NCBI GenBank assembly: GCA_902802945.1
Contig: CADCOC010000064.1
Coordinates: 1 to 43,917 of the forward strand
Length of the DNA stretch: 43,917 nucleotides
Reading direction: 5' to 3'
Origin: an uncultured bacterium
Lineage (GTDB): Bacteria; Verrucomicrobiota; Kiritimatiellia; RFP12; UBA1067
Part shown: positions 32,852 through 41,751 of the stretch, one piece after another
How the letters are laid out: the number at the start of each line of letters is the position of its first letter
Position numbering within the stretch: the first letter of the stretch is position 1
Notes under the pieces: model-generated
Databases searched by the model: none
What the model saw: the letters and a program-made list of their open reading frames with translations, nothing else
Told to the model about the DNA's origin: nothing
Position numbers and translations under genes: made by a program

Positions 32852-35270
32852 ACTTCGCAGCACTCCTTCCGGCAATTTCAGAATCACGGCTCACCCAGTC
32901 GACGAGGTCGTACACGCGCACGACGTTGCCGCCGGCGAAGATGCCGGGCACGCTCGTGGCCATCGCCGCGTCCACCTTCGGACCGCGCGTCGCGGGGTCC
33001 ATCTCCACGCCCGCCGCCTTCGTGAGCTCGTTCTCGGGAATGAGTCCGCACGAAAGGAGCAGCGTGTCGCAGTCGAAATGCATCTCGGTGCCGGGGATCG
33101 GCTTCAGGTTGTCGTCCACCTGGCTCACCTTCACGCCCGTCACGTGTTCGCGGCCCTCGACGTCCGTGACCGTGTGCGAGAGCAGGAGCGGGATGTCGTA
33201 GTCCTGCAGACACTGCACCACGTTACGCATGAGACCCGAGCTCTTCTTCATGATCTCTATGCAGGCGAGCACCTTCGCGCCTTGGAACGTGAGGCGGCGC
33301 GCCATGATGAGGCCGATGTCGCCGGAGCCGAGGATCACCACGCGCTTGCCCGGCATGATGCCGTCCATGTTCACGAGACGCTGCACGGTGCCGGCGGTGT
33401 ACACGCCCGCCGGACGCGTGCCCGGCGTCATGAGCGCGCCGCGCGGACGCTCCCGGCAGCCCATCGCGAGCACAACGGACTTCGTCTTCACCTGCTGCAT
33501 GCCGTAGCGGCGGCTCATCGTGGTAATCGTGTGGATTGCGCCCGGGGCGATTTCCATCACCATCGTGCCGCAGCGGATCGGGATCTTGAGGGAACGCGCC
33601 TGGTCGATGTAGCGTTGCGCGTATTCGGGCCCTGTCAGCTCTTCCTTGAAGCGGTGCAGTCCGAAACCGTTGTGGATGCACTGCTGGAGGATGCCGCCCG
33701 GCGCGTCGTCACGCTCGAGCACGAGAACCTTCTCCGCGCCTGCCTCGCGCGCGGCGACGGCGGCGGCGAGACCTGCGGGGCCCGCGCCAATCACGGTCAC
33801 GTCCCACGTGCCTTCGCCCGTCGTCGCGGCAGCCGCGGCCGCTTCGCGCAGTTCGGCGGGCGCGGTCTTGCGCGAGACGAGGAACGCCTCTGGACGAAGT
33901 CCCAGTTCCTCGCCGAGGATTTCGATGAGCTTCGGCGTGCAGAAGCCGCCCTGGCAGCGGCCCATGCCGCTCCGCGTGCGGCGCTTGATGCCGTCGAGCG
34001 TGCGCGCGCCCACGCGACAGCGGATCGCCGCGCGGATTTCGCCTTCGGAGACGGACTCGCACCGGCAGATCACGCGTCCGAACGCAGGATCCTTCTGGAT
34101 GAGCGCGGCCAAATCCTCCTTCGACATCTCACGCGTCACGGGCCAGTCGCTCACGTCGAGCGAGATGTCCGTCGCGGCCTTGCGCGTGGCGTCCAGCTTC
34201 TCGGCCACGCGCTCCGCGAGCCACGCGCCGATGGCGGGCGCGCTCGTGAGGCCCGGCGACTCCACGCCGAGCGCATTGAAAAAGCCGGGGGCGTCCGGCG
34301 CCTCGCCGAGCACGAAGTCGCTCACCGTCGTCTCGTGCGCGCGGAGTCCGCTGAACTCGGTGATCACCTTGTTGAGCGGCAGGCCGGGATACGTGCGGCG
34401 CGCGCCGGCCTTCGCCTTCTCGAGGCCCTCGTACGTCGTCGCCTTGTCCTCCTTGTCGGGGATGTCCTCGGCCGTGGGGCCCACGATCACCGTGCCGTCC
34501 ACCGTGGGGGAGACGAGGATGCCCTTGCCCATCTCCGACGGCACCTGGAACATCGTCGCGGAAAAGCTGCCCTCCTCGTCGCGGTCGAGCATGAGGTACT
34601 CGCCGCGGCGCGCCTGGATGTTGTACTTCGTGGCGCTCACGAGGTTGTTGAGCTCGTCGGAGTGGATGCCCGCGCAGTTGATCAGCGTCTTCGCCGTGAA
34701 CACGCGGCCGTCCTCGCACGTCACGCGCCAGACGTCGTCGGTTCGTTCGAGCGCGGTCACGCGCGCGTCGAAGATGAACGAGACGCCGTTCGCCGCCGCG
34801 TTCTCCGCCGCGCGGAACGTGAGCTGGTAGGGACAGCAGATGCCGCCCGTCGGCGCCCACAATGCGGCCACGGCCTCGGGCGACACGTTCGGCTCGCGCC
34901 GGCGCAGCTCAGCCTGATCGATGATCTCCACCGGCACGCCGTTCTTCGCGGCCTTCGCCACGAGGTCCTCGAGGCCCTTGATCTCCTCGCCGTTGAACGC
35001 CAGCACGAGCGAGCCGTTGCGCTTGAACGGCACCTTCAGCTCCTTGCAGGCGTTCTCGAACATCTTGTTGCCCAGCACGTTGAACTTCGCCTTGTTCGTG
35101 CCCGGCTTCGCGTCGAAGCCCGCGTGCACGATCGCGCTGTTGGCCTTGGACGCGCCTTCCGCCACGTCCGACCCGGCCTCCAGCACGGCGACCTTCAAGT
35201 TCCAGCGACTCAGCTCGCGGGCCGTCATACAGCCCACGACGCCGGCGCCCATTACGATTACATCATCCAT
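32832..35270 (-). CDS. Fused GlpA-like dehydrogenase / BFD [2Fe-2S] / FAD-NAD oxidoreductase
   Basis: An 812-residue cytoplasmic flavoprotein with three parts. Residues 1-370: glycerol-3-phosphate-dehydrogenase-like DAO domain (VIVMGAGVVGCMTARELSR at 4-22; GVESPGLTSAPAIG near 335-348). Residues 400-460: BFD-like cluster domain with C402, C404, C439 and C444 (ICRCESVSEGEI, GMGRCQGGFC). Residues 489-812: second FAD/NAD oxidoreductase (VTVIGAGPAGLAAAVAAREAG; CRERPRGALMTPGTRPAGVYTAGTVQ; NAD site VVILGSGDIGLIMARRL). Usually these are two separate genes followed by DUF1667. It probably oxidises glycerol-3-phosphate or a related 2-hydroxyacid and passes electrons internally to NAD or a carrier; substrate unproven. 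Start ATG 35270 follows AAAGGAAC. Confidence 0.92.
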   Translation of the reverse strand: MDDVIVMGAGVVGCMTARELSRWNLKVAVLEAGSDVAEGASKANSAIVHAGFDAKPGTNKAKFNVLGNKMFENACKELKVPFKRNGSLVLAFNGEEIKGLEDLVAKAAKNGVPVEIIDQAELRRREPNVSPEAVAALWAPTGGICCPYQLTFRAAENAAANGVSFIFDARVTALERTDDVWRVTCEDGRVFTAKTLINCAGIHSDELNNLVSATKYNIQARRGEYLMLDRDEEGSFSATMFQVPSEMGKGILVSPTVDGTVIVGPTAEDIPDKEDKATTYEGLEKAKAGARRTYPGLPLNKVITEFSGLRAHETTVSDFVLGEAPDAPGFFNALGVESPGLTSAPAIGAWLAERVAEKLDATRKAATDISLDVSDWPVTREMSKEDLAALIQKDPAFGRVICRCESVSEGEIRAAIRCRVGARTLDGIKRRTRSGMGRCQGGFCTPKLIEILGEELGLRPEAFLVSRKTAPAELREAAAAAATTGEGTWDVTVIGAGPAGLAAAVAAREAGAEKVLVLERDDAPGGILQQCIHNGFGLHRFKEELTGPEYAQRYIDQARSLKIPIRCGTMVMEIAPGAIHTITTMSRRYGMQQVKTKSVVLAMGCRERPRGALMTPGTRPAGVYTAGTVQRLVNMDGIMPGKRVVILGSGDIGLIMARRLTFQGAKVLACIEIMKKSSGLMRNVVQCLQDYDIPLLLSHTVTDVEGREHVTGVKVSQVDDNLKPIPGTEMHFDCDTLLLSCGLIPENELTKAAGVEMDPATRGPKVDAAMATSVPGIFAGGNVVRVYDLVDWVSRDSEIAGRSAAKYATDLH

Positions 35271-35300
35271 CGGCGTTCCTTTTTGTTGTTGAACGGCATT

Positions 35301-35329
35301 ATTTAACCACAAATCGGCGTGTAAGTCCA
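35301..35329 (-). promoter_or_regulatory. Promoter of the flavoprotein fusion operon
   Basis: Minus strand TGGACT at 35324-35329, 17-nt spacer, TTAAAT at 35301-35306 preceded by TGG. About 30 nt of leader with a Shine-Dalgarno before the ATG at 35270. Confidence 0.5.
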
Positions 35330-35340
35330 CCGAAATCCAT

Positions 35341-35625
35341 TTACGTCCCTAAAACGGCAGCAAGCGCGGATGCGGACACCCCGCGCAGAAGCAGACGCTT
35401 CGTCTTCGACGTTTCCCCTCCCTTGAATACGACCGCGCACTTCGGTATGCCGAAAGCGTCGGCAAGCGTCTCGATCAATTCCTTGTTTGCCTTGCCGTCA
35501 ACGGGCGCGCACCGGATGCGCACCTTCACGGCGTCGCCGAGCAAACCGTCGATTCCCGCCCGCGAGCTGCGCGGCTGGGCCTTCACGTTGAGGATGATCC
35601 CTTCAGGTGTTTCTGTGTAGTACAT
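35341..35625 (-). CDS. DUF167 / YggU-family protein
   Basis: A 94-residue protein matching the DUF167 (YggU) family: IILNVKAQPRSSRAGIDGLLGDAVKVRIRCAPVDGKANKELIETLADAFGIPKCAVVFKGGETSKTKRLLLRG covers the whole fold including the conserved PVDGKAN and GxxSxxK motifs. The function is unknown; a nucleic-acid interaction has been proposed for homologues. It lies 12 nt after the GT2 gene stop and precedes the flavoprotein operon's promoter, so it is likely the last gene of the 39127-35341 unit. Confidence 0.92.
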   Translation of the reverse strand: MYYTETPEGIILNVKAQPRSSRAGIDGLLGDAVKVRIRCAPVDGKANKELIETLADAFGIPKCAVVFKGGETSKTKRLLLRGVSASALAAVLGT

Positions 35626-35637
35626 GGCCAGGTTGAG

Positions 35638-36342
35638 TTACTTTCGATTGAACAGCGTGCTCCAGAGGGCGAGCTGCGTGCGGAAAGTGTCACGGAGCGG
35701 ACGATAGTGCGAGGCCGCGTTGCCGTCGAGGTAGATCGTGCGCACGGACACCTCACGCGGCGGAGCTGGATGGCGGCGCGCGTCAGCCAACATTCGGATC
35801 TCGTACTCGTAACGATCGCCGGGAATCGCGAGGAGACGCGGCAGCAGCGCCGCTGGGATTCCCCGCAGGCCCGTCTGCGTGTCGCTCACCGAAAGCCCCG
35901 TGATGAGACGGAACAGCCCGCGCGTCCAGAAATTGCCAAGCCGACTGCGGAACGGCACGTCGCCCGCGAACGACCGAACACCGAGGACGAGTCCTCCATT
36001 AGTTTCGCGCGCGAGTTCCTCCGCCACGCGCCGCACATCCTCCGGATCATGCTGCCCGTCGCCGTCCACCGTCACGACGCCTACCATACGCGGCAGATTC
36101 TCCCGCACCCATGCGAACGCGGTACGGAGCGCCGCGCCCTTCCCTCGGTTATTCTCGTGTATGAGCACTGCATCCACATCTCCACGCACATCATCAAACG
36201 CCGCTCGCCCGCGCGCAGAGCCATCGTCCACCACCACGATGTGCGCGAAATCAGCACGGAGCCGCCGGACTAGCGTCGGGAAACGATCCTCGTCTGGATC
36301 GCAGACAGGAATCACGAGCGCGATGCCATCACATGCCGTCAC
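35638..36342 (-). CDS. Dolichyl/undecaprenyl-phosphate-mannose-synthase-like GT2
   Basis: A 234-residue short GT2 enzyme of the DPM1-like type: ALVIPVCDPDEDRFPTLVRRLR, HIVVVDDGSARGRAAF, NRGKGAALRTAFAWV (conserved NxGKGxAxxxG type motif), VVTVDGDGQHDPEDV (acidic metal motif), RSRLGNFWTRGLFRLITGLSVSDTQTGLRG. There is no C-terminal membrane domain. Such enzymes attach a hexose to polyprenyl phosphate or act in lipid-linked sugar synthesis at the inner membrane. Start uncertain: GTG at 36342 has GGGAG at 9 nt; TTG at 36348 is too close to it. Confidence 0.88.
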   Translation of the reverse strand: MTACDGIALVIPVCDPDEDRFPTLVRRLRADFAHIVVVDDGSARGRAAFDDVRGDVDAVLIHENNRGKGAALRTAFAWVRENLPRMVGVVTVDGDGQHDPEDVRRVAEELARETNGGLVLGVRSFAGDVPFRSRLGNFWTRGLFRLITGLSVSDTQTGLRGIPAALLPRLLAIPGDRYEYEIRMLADARRHPAPPREVSVRTIYLDGNAASHYRPLRDTFRTQLALWSTLFNRK

Positions 36343-36364
36343 GTGCAAAGTCTCCCGACAGAAG

Positions 36365-39127
36365 CTATTTTTTCCGGGCGGCGCGATTGACTAGATAGAC
36401 GATGCCCATGTACGGGATGCCCGAATGGTACGTGAGGCCGATCTCGCATGTGCGGCTGTTGCTGTAACCCATCGTGGCGCCCGCCTCTGCGATGCGCGCA
36501 CGGAGCTTGCGCAGCGCCCAGGCGTTGAGTTCCGGGTTCGTGAAGCCCTTGTCACCCGCAAAGGCGCAGCAGCCGATCTCCTCCGGCAGCACCACTTTCT
36601 TTGCGCACTTACGCGCCACCTTAAGAAGCGTATCCACAAGACCCATCTTCCGCGTCGAACAGGTCGCATGTACCGCCACGCAGGCATCGATCGGCTCGAT
36701 CTCCACGCGGTCCAGCACGAACTTGTCGATGAACTCCACGGGCTCGTACAACTTGAGGCCGGTGATCTTCTCGCGCATCCGGTGGAGACACGGACTCTGG
36801 TCGCACAAGATCGGCCAGCGGCCGTTTTCCGATGCCTCGCACAACGCCGCCTCCAGCTCGGCGGTCTTCGCGTCCGCCACATCGGGCATGCCCTTCGACT
36901 CCCATGTCATGCCGCAGCAGAGGTTCTTGAGGTTTTTCGGAAACACGACCTCATAGCCCGCCTTCCCAAGCAGCTCCACCGTTTCGTCCACGAGCGGACG
37001 TTGCATAGGGTCGCCCTTCGCCGGTCCCATCCGCTGATTGATGCAGCTCGGAAAGTAGACGACCTTCTCGGCCGCAGGAGTGGGTTGCACCTTGATCGAC
37101 TTGATGCGCGCACGGTGCGGCATTGCCGGCGTCCAGAGCGGGACCAGTCCAAACGACCCGCGGTGGATCGCCTTGCAGATGACTGACATCGCCTTGTTGC
37201 CAAGGACGGCTTGTCCGCACGCCGCGAGACCGAGCATCGCCGAGACACCTCCCGCGACGACATTGAGATGATCGGCGGCGAACTTCCCCACACGGCGCGC
37301 AAGCGCACCATGCGCCCGTTCGCGCACGACGTGGATGTACTCGCCCACATTGATCTTCACGGGACAGCTCGTGGAGCAGAGTCCGTCGCCCGCACAGAGC
37401 GCGTCGCCGAGTTTGCGGAAGTCGCGCGCGAGGCACTTGGATGCGCGCCGGGCCGCGGGATCCGTCTTGCCTTCCTCTGCGAGGCGCGCTATCTCGCGGC
37501 TCACCACGATGCGCTGGCGCGAGGAGAGCGCATAGCCGCACGAGACACAGTTCACTTCGCAGAAGCCGCACTCGATGCAGCGATCCACGAGCGGATGGAT
37601 TCGCGGCAACGGCTTGAGTCCAGAGATGTGGCACTGCGGATCGTCGTTGAAGATCACTCCCGGGTTGAAGAGATTGTCCGGGTCGAAGAGCGCCTTCACG
37701 TCCTTCATGAGTTGGTACGCCTTGTCGCCCCATTCCACGCGCACGAACGGTGCCATGTTGCGTCCCGTGCCGTGTTCGGCCTTGAGCGAGCCCTGGTATT
37801 TCTCGGTGACAAGTTTCACCACGGCGCGCATCATGTTGTCGTACTGCGCCACGACATCGGGTGTGTCGAAGCGTTGGTTGAGGATGAAGTGCCAGTTGCC
37901 CTCGAGGGCGTGTCCGTAGATGACTGCGTCGGGATAGCCGTGGTCCTTGAAAAGCTGTTGGAGGTCGTCCGTGAATTCCGCGAGACGCGGCACGGGTACG
38001 GCCACGTCTTCAATGAGGCACGTGGTGCCGATCTCGCGCGTGCCGCCTACCGCCGGGAAGATGCCGCTGCGCATGGCCCACCACTTGCCCGTTACGGCAG
38101 GATCGCCCGTAAAGACCGCAGGCGTGCAGAGCGTGAGCGAGGACAACACCGCCTCGAGTTTCCGGCGCTTCTCGGCGACTTCCTCGGGCGTTCCCTCGGT
38201 CATCACGAGCACGGCGCCCGCTTCCTCAGGCAGGCCCGCGAGTTCGGGGAAGTCCTTTTCCACGGTTCGCATCGCCTTGCGGTCGAAGAACTCTGCCGCA
38301 GTGAGCGCGCCCGTCGCCTTCATCGCAGCCACGGCCTCACATGCGGCGTGCGTGGTGGGGAAGAGGAGGAGCGCGGACTCGCTTGCGGGCGCAATCTTCC
38401 CCGTGCGGAACGTCGCCTCGGCGAGGAACAAGAGCGTCCCCTCGCTGCCGGGGATGAGGCGCGTGATGATCTCGAACGGATCCTCGCACTCGGCGAACGG
38501 CAGGATCGTGAGGCCTGTCACGTTTTTGATAGAATACTTGCGGAGGATGAGGTCCTTCAACTCGGGGTCGCCCTGCACGCGGTCGCGTAGCGCACAGAGG
38601 CGTTTCATGAAATCGGCGTGAGACACGGCAAACGCAGCGCGCGACTCCGCGTCGCCCGTGTCGAGCACCGTGCCGTCCGCGAACACTACCTTGGCGGAAA
38701 GGATCGTGCGCTCGGCGTTCGCGTGCGTACCGCAGCTCATGCCTGAGGCGTTGTTGAGCGTGATGCCGCCCACCATCGCGCTGTTGACGGACGCGGGGTC
38801 GGGGAGGAACTTGTAACCGTAGGGCTTCAGGATCGCGTTCACGCGTCCGCCCACCACGCCCGGCTGCACGCGGATGCGCGCGCCGCCGTCGAGTACCTCG
38901 TACCCTTCCCACTTTTTGCCGCACACGACGAGCAGGGAGTCCGTGATGGCCTGTCCCGAAAGCGACGTCCCCGCCGCGCGGAAAGTGATGTGCCTCCCTT
39001 CGCGCTTCGCGCGCCGCACGATGTCCACGACCTCCGAGACGTTCGCGGGCATCAGCACTTCCTCGGGGATGAGGCGGTAGAATCCCGCGTCCGTTCCCCA
39101 CGCCAGCCGTTCTATGAATTTTTGCAT
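36365..39127 (-). CDS. GlcD/GlcF-type fused FAD-linked oxidase with iron-sulfur domains (D-lactate/2-hydroxyacid dehydrogenase-like)
   Basis: A 920-residue protein. Residues 1-495 are a VAO-type FAD oxidase: FRAAGTSLSGQAI (49-61, FAD loop), SAMVGGITLNNASGMSCGTHANAERT (116-141), AEHGTGRNM (450-458). Residues 515-590 carry two ferredoxin clusters, C517/520/523/527 (CIECGFCEVNC) and CAGDGLCSTSCPV. The C-terminus has two CCG-type domains with LCCGMTWESKG, CATCSTRKMG and GCCAFAGDKG. This is the layout of Dld-II and related respiratory D-2-hydroxyacid dehydrogenases (usual 900-1000 aa). Electrons would go to the quinone pool. Start ATG 39127 is 6 nt after a -10 box with no Shine-Dalgarno; likely leaderless. 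Confidence 0.93.
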   Translation of the reverse strand: MQKFIERLAWGTDAGFYRLIPEEVLMPANVSEVVDIVRRAKREGRHITFRAAGTSLSGQAITDSLLVVCGKKWEGYEVLDGGARIRVQPGVVGGRVNAILKPYGYKFLPDPASVNSAMVGGITLNNASGMSCGTHANAERTILSAKVVFADGTVLDTGDAESRAAFAVSHADFMKRLCALRDRVQGDPELKDLILRKYSIKNVTGLTILPFAECEDPFEIITRLIPGSEGTLLFLAEATFRTGKIAPASESALLLFPTTHAACEAVAAMKATGALTAAEFFDRKAMRTVEKDFPELAGLPEEAGAVLVMTEGTPEEVAEKRRKLEAVLSSLTLCTPAVFTGDPAVTGKWWAMRSGIFPAVGGTREIGTTCLIEDVAVPVPRLAEFTDDLQQLFKDHGYPDAVIYGHALEGNWHFILNQRFDTPDVVAQYDNMMRAVVKLVTEKYQGSLKAEHGTGRNMAPFVRVEWGDKAYQLMKDVKALFDPDNLFNPGVIFNDDPQCHISGLKPLPRIHPLVDRCIECGFCEVNCVSCGYALSSRQRIVVSREIARLAEEGKTDPAARRASKCLARDFRKLGDALCAGDGLCSTSCPVKINVGEYIHVVRERAHGALARRVGKFAADHLNVVAGGVSAMLGLAACGQAVLGNKAMSVICKAIHRGSFGLVPLWTPAMPHRARIKSIKVQPTPAAEKVVYFPSCINQRMGPAKGDPMQRPLVDETVELLGKAGYEVVFPKNLKNLCCGMTWESKGMPDVADAKTAELEAALCEASENGRWPILCDQSPCLHRMREKITGLKLYEPVEFIDKFVLDRVEIEPIDACVAVHATCSTRKMGLVDTLLKVARKCAKKVVLPEEIGCCAFAGDKGFTNPELNAWALRKLRARIAEAGATMGYSNSRTCEIGLTYHSGIPYMGIVYLVNRAARKK

Positions 39128-39133
39128 GGACAC

Positions 39134-39142
39134 AGTATACCA
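39134..39142 (-). promoter_or_regulatory. Extended -10 (TGGTATACT) for the GlcD/F-like gene, likely leaderless
   Basis: Minus-strand TGGTATACTGTGTCCATG, -10 ending 6 nt before the ATG, in the 36-bp gap after the lactonase stop. No -35 of note. The mlaE gene has the same start region with two substitutions. Confidence 0.6.
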
Positions 39143-39163
39143 CATTTTCGCGGCGTCCCCGCA

Positions 39164-40276
39164 TCAGCGCGGCTTCTTGAACGCGAAGAACAGCGGACGG
39201 TATATGCCGTCGTGGCGGGCGACTTCCTCCAGCCTGCCTGTCTTCGCGTCGTATGCGTAGCTTGCCACGCACCAGCTCTCCTTCAATCCTGCTAGGATGA
39301 ACTTGCCGCCTGGCATGAACTGGAAGTCACGCGGGAAGCGTCCGCCGAGCTTCGTGTTGGCAAGCCAGTCGAGCCGACCAGAGTCGGTATCCACGTTGAA
39401 GACGGTGATGGAGTCGTGGCCGCGGTTCGAGCAGAGCACCTGCGAACCGTCCTCGGAGAGGTGGATCGCCGCCGCCTTGCTGTCGCAGGTTTCCCCTTCC
39501 GGCAGAATGCTGTGCTTTTCGATGAACTCAAAACCCTCGCCCGTGTAGCGAAAGCTCGCAACGAGGTTGTACAGCTCGAAGACCACGAAGGCCAAACGCC
39601 CGTTCGGGTGGAACACGATGTGGCGCGGTCCCGCACCAGGTGCGATGGCTCGCGTGTCGATGGACGCCGACGGCACCTCCTTCAAGCCCTGCGCACGGTT
39701 CGGGAAGTCGTATGCGACGACCTTGTCGAGAGCGAGGTCAACAACGAGCAAAAACTTGCCGTCCGGCGTCACGATGGAACAGTGCGCGTGGGCGGAGTCC
39801 TGCCGCGGCTTGTTCGGTCCGTCGCCGAAGTGCTTCACCTGGCAGAGCGGGTTCACGGACTCCGGCGCTGGCGCGGCGCAGACGGGGTCGAGGGAACCGT
39901 CTTCCATGATGTTTGCGTAGCCCGCCGTGCCGCATGAGTACTCGGCATAGACAAGCGCCTTCTCAGAAGGGTCTAGCGACACGTGGCATGGGATCGTCCA
40001 ACCCGTGCGGATTTCGTTGATGAACTCAAGGCCGTCGCCCTTCACAGCGAACGCGGCCACGCCGCCATTGCGCTTTTCCGGTCCGAACGAGGGCCGTCCC
40101 AGAACGGTGTAGAGGCGCGTGCAGCTGCGGTTAAGCGCCATGTAGATGGGGCTTTCTAAAGTGTTTAGTACGCTGAGGGGACGGAACTCCCCCGTCTCCG
40201 CATCTGACTCTAAGATGTGTACGCCGTCCGCATGGTCTGGGGCCGTGTAGCTGCCGACGTATGTGATGTATTTCAT
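39164..40276 (-). CDS. 6-phosphogluconolactonase-like beta-propeller lactonase
   Basis: A 370-residue seven-bladed propeller of the YbhE/Pgl (lactonase) family: MKYITYVGSYTAPDHADGVHILESDAETGEF at the N-terminus, GWTIPCHVSLDPSEKALVYAEYSCGTAGYANIMEDGSL, HAHCSIVTPDGKFLLVVDLALDKVVAYDF, GAGPRHIVFHPNGRLAFVVFELYNLVASFRY and RFPRDFQFMPGGKFILAG, one per blade. Members hydrolyse 6-phosphogluconolactone or other sugar lactones. Being directly after a Gfo/Idh/MocA dehydrogenase gene suggests sequential oxidation and lactone opening of a sugar; no signal peptide, so cytoplasmic. The ATG at 40276 has AGGAG at 9 nt; the long upstream frame overlaps the previous gene. Confidence 0.9.
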   Translation of the reverse strand: MKYITYVGSYTAPDHADGVHILESDAETGEFRPLSVLNTLESPIYMALNRSCTRLYTVLGRPSFGPEKRNGGVAAFAVKGDGLEFINEIRTGWTIPCHVSLDPSEKALVYAEYSCGTAGYANIMEDGSLDPVCAAPAPESVNPLCQVKHFGDGPNKPRQDSAHAHCSIVTPDGKFLLVVDLALDKVVAYDFPNRAQGLKEVPSASIDTRAIAPGAGPRHIVFHPNGRLAFVVFELYNLVASFRYTGEGFEFIEKHSILPEGETCDSKAAAIHLSEDGSQVLCSNRGHDSITVFNVDTDSGRLDWLANTKLGGRFPRDFQFMPGGKFILAGLKESWCVASYAYDAKTGRLEEVARHDGIYRPLFFAFKKPR

Positions 40277-40305
40277 TTCCTCATTCTCCTTTAAAACTTT
40301 TTCAC

Positions 40306-41751
40306 TCACCATCCCGCGAGGCGGGGAAGGTGCAGCCGGGCATTGGCTGCACTGCTGTTGGCGAATCGGCGCGCCTTTGCGTCCCACGTGAGCAACTTGC
40401 CGGGATCGAACAGCGCAGCGACGCCCGTGAGCGAACACTGCGTCATTGCGCCCGCGTACGCGAAGTCGCTCCCGACGGGCTTGCCGCCCTTGACCGCCGC
40501 GATGAATTCGTTGTACGGCTTCGCGTCCGGACTCTTCCCCGGCACGCGCGGATACTTCTGCTTAGGACATCCGCCGTCGGCTCGAAGTTTCGCGAGCGTA
40601 GTATCGGGCAGCATCCGCAGGTAGTTCGCGCCGTGGTGTCCATACTCGATCACGCCGCGCGTGCCGTAGACAAACGCGCCGTTCGTCATGTTGTCGCGCC
40701 GCTCACGCGCTTCCTTTGAATTGTGTGGCGGATAGAACTTCATGTCGTCCCTGTAGCTGGGCGGCACTGGCACGTCCTTGCAGGCGTCGCCGTCGAACCA
40801 CACGAGCCTGAACGGCTTGCCGTCGCGCTTGACGTACTCGAACGTCGTCTTCACGCCCTTCGGGAACGTGAGTCCGTGGCGCTCGGGCGTCCAGCTGCCC
40901 ACGACCTCCGCCTTGACGGTCTTCGGCAGTCCCAGACCGAATGTCCAGAATAGCGGGTCCATCAGGTGGCAGCTCCAGTCGCCAAGCGTGTTCGTGCCGT
41001 ACATCGTCCAGAAGCGCCACGCGCCTGGGAGGAACTTCGGAAAGTACGGACGGTGCGGAACCGGTCCCTGCCACTGTTCCCAGTTGAGCTCCTTCGGCAC
41101 TTCCCACTTCTTCTTCATGTCGCCCAGCTCGTCCATGAAGGAGTACCTAGCCGGACACCAGATATGCGCCTCCGTCACTTCGCCGATCAGCCCCGCCTCG
41201 ACCCATTCGCGGAAGTCGCGGATCGTATCGTAGGCGTGTCCTTGGTTCATTGCCTGCGTGACAAGACGCGGATGCTTCTTCGCCTCGGCTAGCATTGCAT
41301 CCATCTCATGGAAGCTCTGCGCGAGGGGCTTCTCGCACTGTACGTGCTTACCGCGCTTCAGACACTCGATCGCCATTGTGGCGTGCCAGTGGTCGGGGAC
41401 GCCCACCAGCACGGCGTCGATGCCCTTGTCATGCTTGTCGAGCATTTCCCTGTAGAACGTGTAGAACGGCGTATTCGGACGTTTCCCGCGCTGGTGCTGA
41501 CAGCGGCGCGTGTCAACGTCGCAGAGCGCGACGATTCTCGCGCCGGCATGTTCGAGCCCGTCGATGTCGGCGGAGGCGCGCCCTCCGGCGCCGATTGCCG
41601 CCACGTTCACCGTCTCGCTCGGCGGCGTCGCGCCGCTGCCCGCGATCAGGCGCCGCGGCAACACCATAAACGCGGACGCCCCACCGGCAGCTTTAAGGAA
41701 GCCTCTCCGGTTACTAACAAGCGCCCGACAGCAATTATTCTCCTTCTTCAT
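40306..41751 (-). CDS. Tat-exported Gfo/Idh/MocA-family oxidoreductase
   Basis: A 481-residue protein with a twin-arginine signal: NRRGFLKAAGGASAFMVLPRRLIAG (14-38). The Rossmann domain follows: VNVAAIGAGGRASADIDGLEHAGARIVALCDVD (about 48-80), VLVGVPDHWHATMAIECLKRGKHVQCEKPLAQSFHE with an intact EKP, then the C-terminal substrate domain with GDWSCHLMDPLFW and GTRGVIEYGHHG. Folded export with bound NAD(P) is the hallmark of this PVC/Bacteroidota subgroup; some relatives act as glycosidases using a bound NAD. Substrate unknown. Its start overlaps the recD 3' end by 17 nt in another frame. Confidence 0.92.
   Translation of the reverse strand: MKKENNCCRALVSNRRGFLKAAGGASAFMVLPRRLIAGSGATPPSETVNVAAIGAGGRASADIDGLEHAGARIVALCDVDTRRCQHQRGKRPNTPFYTFYREMLDKHDKGIDAVLVGVPDHWHATMAIECLKRGKHVQCEKPLAQSFHEMDAMLAEAKKHPRLVTQAMNQGHAYDTIRDFREWVEAGLIGEVTEAHIWCPARYSFMDELGDMKKKWEVPKELNWEQWQGPVPHRPYFPKFLPGAWRFWTMYGTNTLGDWSCHLMDPLFWTFGLGLPKTVKAEVVGSWTPERHGLTFPKGVKTTFEYVKRDGKPFRLVWFDGDACKDVPVPPSYRDDMKFYPPHNSKEARERRDNMTNGAFVYGTRGVIEYGHHGANYLRMLPDTTLAKLRADGGCPKQKYPRVPGKSPDAKPYNEFIAAVKGGKPVGSDFAYAGAMTQCSLTGVAALFDPGKLLTWDAKARRFANSSAANARLHLPRLAGW

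Noticed and set aside
32835..35306. 823-codon open frame on the plus strand opposite the flavoprotein fusion
   Set aside because: Arg/His/Ala/Leu-rich shadow of a GC-rich gene; no family motif, and the minus-strand gene has clear FAD and Cys-cluster motifs.
37211..38590. 459-codon plus-strand frame opposite the GlcD/F-like gene
   Set aside because: Low-complexity antisense shadow; the opposite strand carries conserved FAD and iron-sulfur motifs.
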